A stretch of DNA of 64,000 bases from Sandaracinobacteroides saxicola (GTDB lineage Bacteria; Pseudomonadota; Alphaproteobacteria; Sphingomonadales; Sphingomonadaceae): positions 2,542,001 through 2,606,000 of the forward strand of contig NZ_CP059851.1 in the NCBI RefSeq assembly GCF_014117445.1, read 5' to 3'. How positions within the stretch are numbered: position 1 is the first letter of the stretch; each line of letters opens with the position of its first letter. The notes beneath the pieces were generated by a model. It was not told the origin of the DNA and made no database searches. It was given only the letters and a program-made list of their open reading frames with translations. Shown piece by piece: positions 30,492 through 38,216 of this stretch. Made by a program: the position numbers and the translations under genes.

Positions 30492-30580
30492 CGCTTACGG
30501 TGCTCAGCATTGAGGAAGAGGCGATCATCGTTGCGTTATGCCTTCGCTCAGCCGACACATGACTCATTCAGCCTGTGCGG

Positions 30581-31486
30581 TTAGCGCAAGAAATCTGCCA
30601 ACGACATGTCGCGGAACCGGCCGAATACAGCATAGGAAGCCTCCAGCGCCGATTGGGTTGCTAGCAACTGGGTAGACGCCTTGGCGGCATCGACATCCTC
30701 ACCGGCTGACACGATACGATCCATCAGCAATGCTCGGCCACGCGATTGCTCAGCCAAGCGGTCGACCTCCGCAAGCCGCCGGCCATTGTCCGCGCGCACG
30801 CCGGCAATCGCTTCCAGCGCAACGTCCAGCTCACCGATCGCTGCTTCAATTTCCGGTTTGTCCGCGGGATCGATTATCGTGCCTGAAAGATCGATCCGCG
30901 CCAGCCGATGCATCGCATATACCAAGTCGCCACCGACCTCACGAGCGGTGAGCCCGACGGGCATCAGCTGGTCGTCGCCAAGGCGCATGGTCATGCGAAC
31001 GGCACCCGGCGTAAAAATATCTGGATTGGGCAGCGCTGCGAGCTCGGCTAGACTTCGAGGCGAGAAGGGGAAAGGACTTCCCTCCATGGTCGAGAAGACA
31101 GTACCGTTTACGCCCCGCGCGTTAAGCGATGCGCGGGCTTGCGAAAACAACGATTCCAGACCTGCGCGCGCGCCAGCAGAATCGCCCGTACCCAACGCGC
31201 TCAGCAGAGCTGTGCGCAGCGAACGGGCACTCTCGTATAAACTGCCAACATGCATATCGTTAATGTCCATTGCTGCGGTGGCGCGATCGGCAGCACGTTG
31301 ATAGGCAGCTTCCCTCAGGGAAATTGCTCGTGATGTCACGACCGTGGCCGCGTCGAGCTTCAGCCCGGCATAGCTGCGCGATTCCTTTCCCGTCGCCAAT
31401 TGCTCCTGTATCCGGTTGGCCTCAGCGAGGTTGCGGCTAACGGCTGCGGCCATCGCCTGCTGTGCGGTCATGGAAGATATGCGCAT
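30581..31486 (-). CDS. flgL: Flagellar hook-filament junction protein FlgL
   Basis: 301 residues with flagellin-like ends: N-terminal NLAEANRIQEQLATGKESRSYA and C-terminal ASTQLLATQSALEASYAVFGRFRDMSLADFLR. The middle is short. FlgL (HAP3) joins hook and filament outside the cell. It follows flgK on the same strand by 17 nt, in the order flgE-flgK-flgL. Confidence 0.88.
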   Translation of the reverse strand: MRISSMTAQQAMAAAVSRNLAEANRIQEQLATGKESRSYAGLKLDAATVVTSRAISLREAAYQRAADRATAAMDINDMHVGSLYESARSLRTALLSALGTGDSAGARAGLESLFSQARASLNARGVNGTVFSTMEGSPFPFSPRSLAELAALPNPDIFTPGAVRMTMRLGDDQLMPVGLTAREVGGDLVYAMHRLARIDLSGTIIDPADKPEIEAAIGELDVALEAIAGVRADNGRRLAEVDRLAEQSRGRALLMDRIVSAGEDVDAAKASTQLLATQSALEASYAVFGRFRDMSLADFLR

Positions 31487-31503
31487 GTCTTTGATCCCTT
31501 GAT

Positions 31504-33582
31504 CTAGCCGACCATCCGGAGCAGGTCGTCAAGCATGTCGCGAGACGCACTGACGACCCGGGCAGACGCCGAATAACTGTTTTGCAATAACACCATCGCT
31601 GCCATTTCCTCGTCGACGTTGACGGCGGAGAAATTTTCCCGACGAGCGGAAACCTCTGCGGCACGAGCACTGGCATCCGATGCAGTCGTGGCGGCCACCG
31701 CTGCCAGCCGCGCGCCCTCGGCGATCATACGTCCGGTAAGCAGGTCCAACGAGCCCCGATCGAACCGATCGCTGGCAAGCACCGTCGTTAGACTGGCGGT
31801 ATACGCTCCCGTCGCTAGTTGATTTGCCGGCGCCACCGCACGCATGCCGGGCGCCGCTTTATGATCGATGCTGCCGATGGCCAGCCTCGTGGGATCGGCT
31901 ACGACGGCGGGATCAAGCTTAAGCGCGCCGGCTACGGCACCCGCGCGTCCCGTGCCTATCAGCAGCGCGTCGCTGAGCCCAACGCCCGTTGCTCCCCGCT
32001 GTGTCGAGTCGGCTACTAAGTCGATCTGAAGCGCGATGTCCGTGCCAGCCTGCCGAAAACGGATGGCGCCGTCGGCATCAAGTGCGAAGCTACCCAGTCC
32101 GGCCAACTCACCGCGATTGAGCGCCGCGATCACATCGCCAATCATTGGCCCATCGGCGGCAGGTTCGGACTGCGCGGTGCCGAGTAGTCGACCAGCCGTG
32201 TCGCGGACCGCCAAGAAAAGGGTCTCGCCAGGCCCCGCCCCATGTGCGGCGCCAGCGATAAGCGGGACTGCACTGCCAAATACCGGGCCATCGAGCAGCC
32301 GGTTGATACCCATGGCAAGTGCAGCAGTCCTGCCATCGGCGGTAAACCCACCCGCCATGACGATGCCACCATCCGCCAGGCCATTCTCCAGCGTCAACCG
32401 ACCATTGACGAATTGTACGGTGCCATGGCCGCCAAGACCGTCGTTTAGCGTGGCAACCAGGCTCGCCATGTCGGGTTGGGCCGCGCTGTCAGCCTCAGAT
32501 CGTGCCACAACGATGCCGTCCGCATCGAACACCGTTATGCTGACCCGACCGGTCAACCCGTGTGGATCGCTTGCCAGCATGCCGGTCTGGGCCCCTTCAA
32601 GTCGTCGCATAGGTGGCATTGTGATCGCCTCCGCCGCGGCGGCATTGACCGCCTGTTTCAAACCGTCACCAAGCAGCCCGACCCCGTCTGCCAGTCGCGG
32701 CAACTCGATATCACGCAGCCGCAATAGCCCACCGAGCCGCCCGCCGGCTCCAGCCGTGTTGAGGGACTCGCTGGCATTGGTGGCCCGACCGTTAGGACCG
32801 ACCACCCGCACTACCAGCTCCGGATGAACGGTGCTGCCGGTTCCGAACCGGTCAGAAGCGGGATCGATACGTCTGGCATGCCGATCGATCAGCAACTGAC
32901 CACCCAAGGTCTCGACTTGGATCCGGCCTTGCGAATCCTCACGCGTCCGGATGCCAACCAACCCGCCGAGTTCCATCAGCGCCTGCTGACGCCGATCTGC
33001 GAGCCCCGATACCGACTGCCCGAACGCCAGCGCCTTAGCGACCCCATCGTTCAACTCCCCGACACGGCCGAGCAGATCGTTAATACGCTGGACAGTGCGT
33101 CCGGTCTCGTCATCCACCTGCATCCGCAATTGTGCCAGCCCTTGCGCGGTAGAGCGGACGGTTCGCGCGCTCTCTTCGAGCCGCCCGACAAACACCTCCC
33201 GCCCCTGCGACAAGGCCGTCCCTGCCAGATCAACCGCCGCCGCCTGCACTGCGCTTATCGCATCCTCTAAGCCGCCACCCTGGCCCGGGCTGCCATAGAA
33301 GGCGACGGCGCGACCAAGCCAGTCGTTGAGCGTCGCCGTCCGCGCGGCTTCACCGCGAGCCGTAATATCGGCACCATCGAGGAACCGGTCGGCCACCCGC
33401 TGCGCTTCGCTCGCGCGGACGCCAAGGCCGCGTCCGCCAGCCACCAACGCCTCATTGCGTACCTCTGCCCGGGCATAACCGGGCGACTGTGCATTGGCGA
33501 TGTTGCCCGCGATTCCGCGCAGGCCCGCCTGCGCCGCCGACAGGCCAGACAGCGCCGCGCCAAGAACCTGATTAAGCGGCAT
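31504..33582 (-). CDS. flgK: Flagellar hook-associated protein FlgK
   Basis: 692 residues. The rod-hook N-terminal domain LSGLSAAQAGLRGIAGNIANAQSPGYARAEV and the C-terminal D0 segment ENFSAVNVDEEMAAMVLLQNSYSASARVVS frame a long variable centre. FlgK (HAP1) is secreted through the flagellar export gate. It is 43 nt downstream of flgE. Confidence 0.92.
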   Translation of the reverse strand: MPLNQVLGAALSGLSAAQAGLRGIAGNIANAQSPGYARAEVRNEALVAGGRGLGVRASEAQRVADRFLDGADITARGEAARTATLNDWLGRAVAFYGSPGQGGGLEDAISAVQAAAVDLAGTALSQGREVFVGRLEESARTVRSTAQGLAQLRMQVDDETGRTVQRINDLLGRVGELNDGVAKALAFGQSVSGLADRRQQALMELGGLVGIRTREDSQGRIQVETLGGQLLIDRHARRIDPASDRFGTGSTVHPELVVRVVGPNGRATNASESLNTAGAGGRLGGLLRLRDIELPRLADGVGLLGDGLKQAVNAAAAEAITMPPMRRLEGAQTGMLASDPHGLTGRVSITVFDADGIVVARSEADSAAQPDMASLVATLNDGLGGHGTVQFVNGRLTLENGLADGGIVMAGGFTADGRTAALAMGINRLLDGPVFGSAVPLIAGAAHGAGPGETLFLAVRDTAGRLLGTAQSEPAADGPMIGDVIAALNRGELAGLGSFALDADGAIRFRQAGTDIALQIDLVADSTQRGATGVGLSDALLIGTGRAGAVAGALKLDPAVVADPTRLAIGSIDHKAAPGMRAVAPANQLATGAYTASLTTVLASDRFDRGSLDLLTGRMIAEGARLAAVAATTASDASARAAEVSARRENFSAVNVDEEMAAMVLLQNSYSASARVVSASRDMLDDLLRMVG

Positions 33583-33625
33583 GGCTTTACCCCCTTCCCA
33601 GCTACCCCGTAGCCGCCGAACATGG

Positions 33626-34915
33626 CTACCTCTTCAGATTGGCAACCTCGGAAAGCATTTCGTCGGAGGTAGTAACGACCCGGCTGTTCGCAGAATAAGC
33701 GCGTTGGGTGCGAATCATGTCGGCCATTTCGCTTGCCAAGTCTACTGTCGACCCTTCCAGCGTGCCGGCGGCGATCCTGCCGGCCCCTCCTTCGCCGGCA
33801 GCGTTCAATTGCACCGCGCCGGACTGGTCTGATAGCGCGTAGGCATTCCCTGCCCTCCGCGCGAGTCCATCGGCATTGGCAAAGGTCGCTAGAGCTAGCT
33901 GATACACGTCACGGACGGTCCCGTCGTCGAATACAGCAGAGACGCGGCCGTCGGACGACACACTCATCCCCGTAGCGATCCCTAACAACCCGCCGTTGGT
34001 GAACGTGCCCACCACAGCGGACGGTCCCCCGAACTGAGTAAGGCCCCCATTGCCGTCGCCGAAAGTCACGGTCAGCGGCGCGCCTCCGGCGCCATTGGTC
34101 CAGGATGGGGTAATCGCTGCAAACAGTGATGGCGATGATCCTGCGACATCAAGCGTACCATCCGGCCTGAAAGCAAGCGTGCCAGTCGCCAACAACCCGT
34201 CGGGTGAGGCGACATCGGCAGCCGGCACCACGTGGAATTCGGCTGCCCAGCGGTTCGGCGCAAGCTTTACGAACGACATCGCCATCTGGTGCGCGCCACC
34301 CTGCTGATCGAAAAGCTCGACCATGCGAGTGAAATGCGGTGTCATCCGCCCAACGGCCATGTCGCCTGCGGTATAGGTGGGAACCGGAGCCTGCGCGGCC
34401 CCCAGGTTGGCGCGCAGTGACACCGCCGTCGTTGGCTCAGCCAGGCCGGAGATTGCGCCCAAGCCAACCGATTCAAGAGCCGCCGTGCTCCCGGTATTCT
34501 GGTAGGCGCCGTTGGCATCAAGTCGCCAGCCCTGCAGATAGTGACCCGCGACATTGACCAGAAATCCGTTCTGATCGGGCCGGAAAGCGCCGGCACGCGT
34601 GAACATCACGCTTTCGGAGGCATCGGCACCACTGCGCACCACGAACAGTCCGCTGCCGTCGACCGCCAAATCGGTGGACGACTGCGTCGCCTGCAGCAGG
34701 CCCTGTTCGGAGACGCGCTGTGCGAGGGTCGTCGAGACGCCGCCCGCGGAATAACTGCCGGGCGTGCTGAGGCCCAGCAGCGTGCGGAACTGTACATCAG
34801 ACCGTTTGTACCCCACAGTTTGTGAATTCGCGATGTTATCGGCAATGGTTGCCATGCGCGTGGATTGCGCACCAAGGCCGGAAACCGCGGCCGAAAGTGA
34901 CGAACTGAGCGACAT
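33626..34915 (-). CDS. flgE: Flagellar hook protein FlgE
   Basis: 429 residues: N-terminal SLSSSLSAAVSGLGAQSTRMATIADNIANS region with the NIANSQTVGYK motif, a central FlgE-like domain, and the C-terminal ASEMADMIRTQRAYSANSRVVTTSDEML. Length and position before flgK favour FlgE over FlgF/FlgG. The frame opens far upstream, but ATG 34915 is placed exactly at the conserved N-terminus. The region 34916-35021 is shared with the divergent flbT. Confidence 0.9.
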   Translation of the reverse strand: MSLSSSLSAAVSGLGAQSTRMATIADNIANSQTVGYKRSDVQFRTLLGLSTPGSYSAGGVSTTLAQRVSEQGLLQATQSSTDLAVDGSGLFVVRSGADASESVMFTRAGAFRPDQNGFLVNVAGHYLQGWRLDANGAYQNTGSTAALESVGLGAISGLAEPTTAVSLRANLGAAQAPVPTYTAGDMAVGRMTPHFTRMVELFDQQGGAHQMAMSFVKLAPNRWAAEFHVVPAADVASPDGLLATGTLAFRPDGTLDVAGSSPSLFAAITPSWTNGAGGAPLTVTFGDGNGGLTQFGGPSAVVGTFTNGGLLGIATGMSVSSDGRVSAVFDDGTVRDVYQLALATFANADGLARRAGNAYALSDQSGAVQLNAAGEGGAGRIAAGTLEGSTVDLASEMADMIRTQRAYSANSRVVTTSDEMLSEVANLKR

Positions 34916-35021
34916 CTCTCTCTCCAACAGGCGCCGGAAAGACCGGCCGTTCCCCGTATTAGCGATTTTTGCCCGCCGCCCCCGATTTTCCTGCCTATTA
35001 CAGGGAGTGAGGGAGCGTATC
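34916..35021. promoter_or_regulatory. Divergent flgE/flbT intergenic region
   Basis: This 106-bp gap must contain promoters for both flagellar transcripts. I found no clear sigma-54 (TGGCAC-N5-TTGC) or sigma-28 motif by eye. CAGGGAGTGAGGGAG before flbT and GGAGAGAG before flgE are the ribosome-binding sites. Confidence 0.35.
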
Positions 35022-35429
35022 ATGGCATTGCGTATCAGTCTGAAACCCGGAGAGCGGCTGCTTGTGGACGGCACCTGGCTAAGCAATGCCGGCGGACGGG
35101 CTGCAACATTGGCATTCGCGTCGGACGCCAAGGTGCTGCACGGGCGGTCCACCCTGCAGGAGGCCGACGCAACGACGCCAGCCAGCCGGCTCGCCTTCGT
35201 TGCGCAACTCGCCTATGTCGACCCCGGCAACATCGCTGCATATCGTGACCTGTTCCTCCAACATATCGAAGGACTTGCACAAGCCATTCAGACGTCGGAT
35301 GGCCGTGATCTGCTGCTGCGCTGTTCCGAAGCAGCTGCTCGCGGCGACTGGTGGGTTGCGTTTGCGCGTGCGCGGGACCTCCGGGCGTATGAGGCACGGG
35401 TGCTTCACGAAAATGCGCGGGCCAAATGA
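35022..35429 (+). CDS. flbT: FlbT family flagellar regulator
   Basis: 135 residues with the FlbT pattern: LRISLKPGERLLVDGTWLSN, ATLAFASDAKVLHGRSTLQ and ATTPASRLAFVAQLAYVDP. FlbT is an alphaproteobacterial post-transcriptional regulator that binds flagellin mRNA. It overlaps fliI by 4 nt (ATGA). No flagellin gene lies in this window for it to act on. Confidence 0.85.
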   Translation: MALRISLKPGERLLVDGTWLSNAGGRAATLAFASDAKVLHGRSTLQEADATTPASRLAFVAQLAYVDPGNIAAYRDLFLQHIEGLAQAIQTSDGRDLLLRCSEAAARGDWWVAFARARDLRAYEARVLHENARAK

Positions 35430-36751
35430 CGCCGCTCGATATCATTGCCGACGCCTGTCGCCGGTCGCCGAGAAGCGTGCGCGAGGGCCGTCTGGTGGGT
35501 GTCACTGCCCAAGGTGCCACGGCGAGTGGACTCGGTCGCCTGCCAATCGGCAGCCGGGTGCGAATTGTGGCGCCTTTGCAAGACGGTCTGCTTGCAGACA
35601 TCGTCGGCAGTGACTCTGCTGGCACGCGTCTTGCCTGCCTGGGGTCGACCGACGGATTGGCTCCGGGGGGGCGCATAACGGCCGAGCCGGCCGCATCCCT
35701 CCACCCGCACCCCAACTGGCGCGGCCGCATTCTCGACGCCTTCGGCCAAGCGCTAGATGGGCTCGGCCCGCTGGCGCACGGATCACGGGCGTGTCCACTG
35801 CGGCGGCCGGCACCCGATGCGGCCGTCCGCCGTGGCTTCGGACCGCGTCTGTCAACCGGGATCCACGCGATCGACTTGTTCGCCCCGCTATGCGAAGGGC
35901 AGCGCATAGGTATCTTTGCGGGTTCCGGCGTCGGCAAATCGGTACTGATGAACATGATCGCAGATCGCACGCCGGCCGACGCCATTGTTGTTGGCTTGAT
36001 TGGCGAACGTGGTCGCGAGCTACGCGCCTTCATCGACGCGATGACCCCGCAGACTCGCTCCCGAACGACCATCGTGATCGCAACCTCGGATAGCGCCGCT
36101 GCTGTGCGTCGGGAGGCAGCCTATGCCGCAACCGCGGTTGCCGAAGGATTTGCGGCCCAGGGCATGGTGACACTGCTGTTGATGGACAGTATCACGCGCT
36201 TCGCCATGGCCGGCCGGGAGATTGGGCTGGCCGCGGGCGAGCCACCCGCGGTCCGCGGCTTCCCACCCAGCGTTTTTGCGGAACTTCCGCGCTTGCTGGA
36301 ACGCACCGGGCCGGCCACTGAATCTGCCGCCCCGATCACCGCCATCTATACCGTCCTGGTGGATGGTGGCGATCATGATGAGCCGGTAGCCGACGCCGTC
36401 CGCGGCATCCTCGATGGGCATCTTGTCTTGTCGCGCGCGATCGCTGAGCGGGGCCGCCTGCCGGCCATTGACGTGCTTCGATCGGTATCGCGAAGCTTGC
36501 CCGAAGCGCATGGCGATGACGAACTTACGCTGATGCGGGAGGCGCGGGGTCTGCTGTCCGACATGGCCGACGTCGAGGCAGTCGTCCGCTTGGGCGCCTA
36601 CGAACGTGGCAGCAACGCCCGCACGGACCGCGCCATAGCGCTTGCACCCCGCATCGAATCCTTTCTCACCCAGTCGCCACGGCAGCCCTTCGAGCGGTTG
36701 CCATTTGCGGCACTTACCGACCTGCTGAAGGAGCAACCCAAAGATGATTAG
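35426..36751 (+). CDS. fliI: Flagellar export ATPase FliI
   Basis: 441 residues, F1-beta/YscN family: Walker A GSGVGKS at 166-172, GLIGERGRELRAF, the Walker B region VTLLLMDSITRFAMAGREIGLAAGEPPAVRGFPPSVF in consecutive parts, and ITAIYTVLVDGGDHDEPVAD. It energises export of flagellar proteins from the cytosolic side. It overlaps flbT by 4 nt and the next gene by 8 nt. Confidence 0.93.
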   Translation: MTPLDIIADACRRSPRSVREGRLVGVTAQGATASGLGRLPIGSRVRIVAPLQDGLLADIVGSDSAGTRLACLGSTDGLAPGGRITAEPAASLHPHPNWRGRILDAFGQALDGLGPLAHGSRACPLRRPAPDAAVRRGFGPRLSTGIHAIDLFAPLCEGQRIGIFAGSGVGKSVLMNMIADRTPADAIVVGLIGERGRELRAFIDAMTPQTRSRTTIVIATSDSAAAVRREAAYAATAVAEGFAAQGMVTLLLMDSITRFAMAGREIGLAAGEPPAVRGFPPSVFAELPRLLERTGPATESAAPITAIYTVLVDGGDHDEPVADAVRGILDGHLVLSRAIAERGRLPAIDVLRSVSRSLPEAHGDDELTLMREARGLLSDMADVEAVVRLGAYERGSNARTDRAIALAPRIESFLTQSPRQPFERLPFAALTDLLKEQPKDD

Positions 36752-37142
36752 CACCGAACATGGCCGTGATGCACTGCTGCTGATTGCATCACTCCGCGCC
36801 GAAAAGGCAGCTGCAGCTGCGGCGTGCGCGGCCACTGCATATCATGCTGCGCGCCGGGCTTCGACCGAGGCCATGAAGACGCGCGCCGAAGGTCTGGCAG
36901 AAGACGTTCAAGCCGCCGCTCGAGATAACTGGTTGAGCCGTGCCACCGATACCGTTCGCCATAGCGCGGCAGCAACGGAAGCAGCTTGCACGACCGCCAG
37001 CGCTACTGCCGAGGCCCTCTTGCGGGCCGCGGCACAGGAATCGGCTTTCCAGCAAGTTGTTGCCGAGCTGCGCAAACAGGCATCGCAATTGAAAACGCGG
37101 CGCCTGCACGCAGAGATGCTTGATTCGTGGCTAGCGTGCTGA
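36744..37142 (+). CDS. FliJ-like coiled-coil protein (putative)
   Basis: 132 residues, Ala-rich and helical throughout with heptad character (LRAEKAAAAAACAATAYHAARRAS, LRKQASQLKTRRLHAEMLDSWL). Position immediately after fliI, size and helix content suggest FliJ, the ATPase stalk/chaperone escort; there is no strong sequence motif, so this is inferred from context. Confidence 0.6.
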   Translation: MISTEHGRDALLLIASLRAEKAAAAAACAATAYHAARRASTEAMKTRAEGLAEDVQAAARDNWLSRATDTVRHSAAATEAACTTASATAEALLRAAAQESAFQQVVAELRKQASQLKTRRLHAEMLDSWLAC

Positions 37143-38011
37143 CTGGCGTCGCGGCGCGCGATGCTGTCCGCGGGACCAACCGACCACCGCCATCGCCAAC
37201 GGCGCAGGCGATCCATGCCGATGCCACCAGAGGTCTGTTGACGCGTCTGATAGAGGCAACGACAAGATCAACCGAAGGCGATGGCGCAAGGTTGTTGACC
37301 GACCTGCAGCCGATCGCAGCAATGATCGAAGATGCGCGGGACGGTGTCGCCACAATAGCGCAAACTATCCGTGCGACAGTATGGCCGGGGCCTGCACGGA
37401 GAGATGCCGATAGCCCGGGGGGTGCCGCACCTGTGCACTATCAGCGGAGTGTCGCTGCGGCCGCCAGTCGTACCGGCATCCCCGCCTCAGTCATCTCCGG
37501 CATTATAAATGCCGAAGTTGGGCGGCAACGCTGGGATCCCGCCGCAGCCAACCCTCGCTCCAGCGCGCTCGGTCTCGGTCAGTTTCTGGCTAGCACCTGG
37601 CTTTCGGAGGCAGCCCGACCCGGCACCGCTGTTCACGAGCGTGCGCGCGCGCTCGGCATGCTGGACGAATTCGGTAAACCGTTGCTCCGGGCTCGCGCGG
37701 CGCTACTGGACCTCCGCCGCGACGGTGCGCTCTCCATTGAGGCGGTGGCGGATTTTGCCCGCGCCAATCTACGCTCGCTGGGTGTTGAGACTGGGGCCGC
37801 AACCGGTCGGATCGTCTATCTTGCACACCACCTTGGAATTGGCGACACGCGCCGTTTCCTCGCCAGCGCCCTTCCAGAAGGGCAGGCGCTGCGCTTGCTG
37901 ACGGCGCAAATCGGCGATGCGCAGGCGCAGGCAGCGCTTCGCCGCCATGGCAGTGCCTCGGCCGCCCATCGCACATGGCTCGAAAGTTTCATCAGCCGCA
38001 AGTTCGGCTAA
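37127..38011 (+). CDS. Lytic transglycosylase-like protein of the flagellar operon
   Basis: 294 residues. From about residue 105 it has an SLT-like domain: SVAAAASRTGIPASVISGIINAEVG with the probable catalytic Glu, followed by NPRSSALGLGQFLASTWL. The N-terminal ~100 residues are helical and unassigned. It overlaps the FliJ-like gene by 16 nt. A peptidoglycan-cleaving role in letting the flagellar rod through the wall fits, like FlgJ or SltF elsewhere. Confidence 0.7.
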   Translation: MASVLTGVAARDAVRGTNRPPPSPTAQAIHADATRGLLTRLIEATTRSTEGDGARLLTDLQPIAAMIEDARDGVATIAQTIRATVWPGPARRDADSPGGAAPVHYQRSVAAAASRTGIPASVISGIINAEVGRQRWDPAAANPRSSALGLGQFLASTWLSEAARPGTAVHERARALGMLDEFGKPLLRARAALLDLRRDGALSIEAVADFARANLRSLGVETGAATGRIVYLAHHLGIGDTRRFLASALPEGQALRLLTAQIGDAQAQAALRRHGSASAAHRTWLESFISRKFG

Positions 38012-38216
38012 GACATTTAGTAACCGCACGTAAATTCAGTGTATCTAATTGCACCCCGTAGCATAAAAGACGCACAGCATTGGCTGCTATCGCCTGCCTA
38101 ACCACCGAATGAGTTAATAGTCGCGCCGGCCACCCACTAGCTTTTCTGTACTGCGATCAGCAATTACGGTACTGGCTGGCATCTGTATGCTGTCTACCCA
38201 GATGCGCCGATGATGC

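Larger units (their letters stand above)
28839..30498 (+). mobile_element. IS66-family remnant with pRiA4b ORF-3 type passenger
   Basis: It contains a broken IS66 tnpC and a broken passenger gene. The right end is clear: the strand ends GGCTGACGCTTAC at 30498, which is GTAAGCGTCAGCC read inwards, an IS66-type terminal repeat. I find no matching left end; IS66 homology starts near 28839, so the left side is deleted. Confidence 0.75.

Noticed and set aside
34916-35021. Sigma-54 promoter for the flagellar genes
   Set aside because: No GG-N10-GC element matching TGGCAC-N5-TTGC on either strand.
38160-38200. TGGCAT...TGC as a sigma-54 promoter
   Set aside because: Spacing between GG and GC is 9 rather than 10, and no suitably oriented gene follows.
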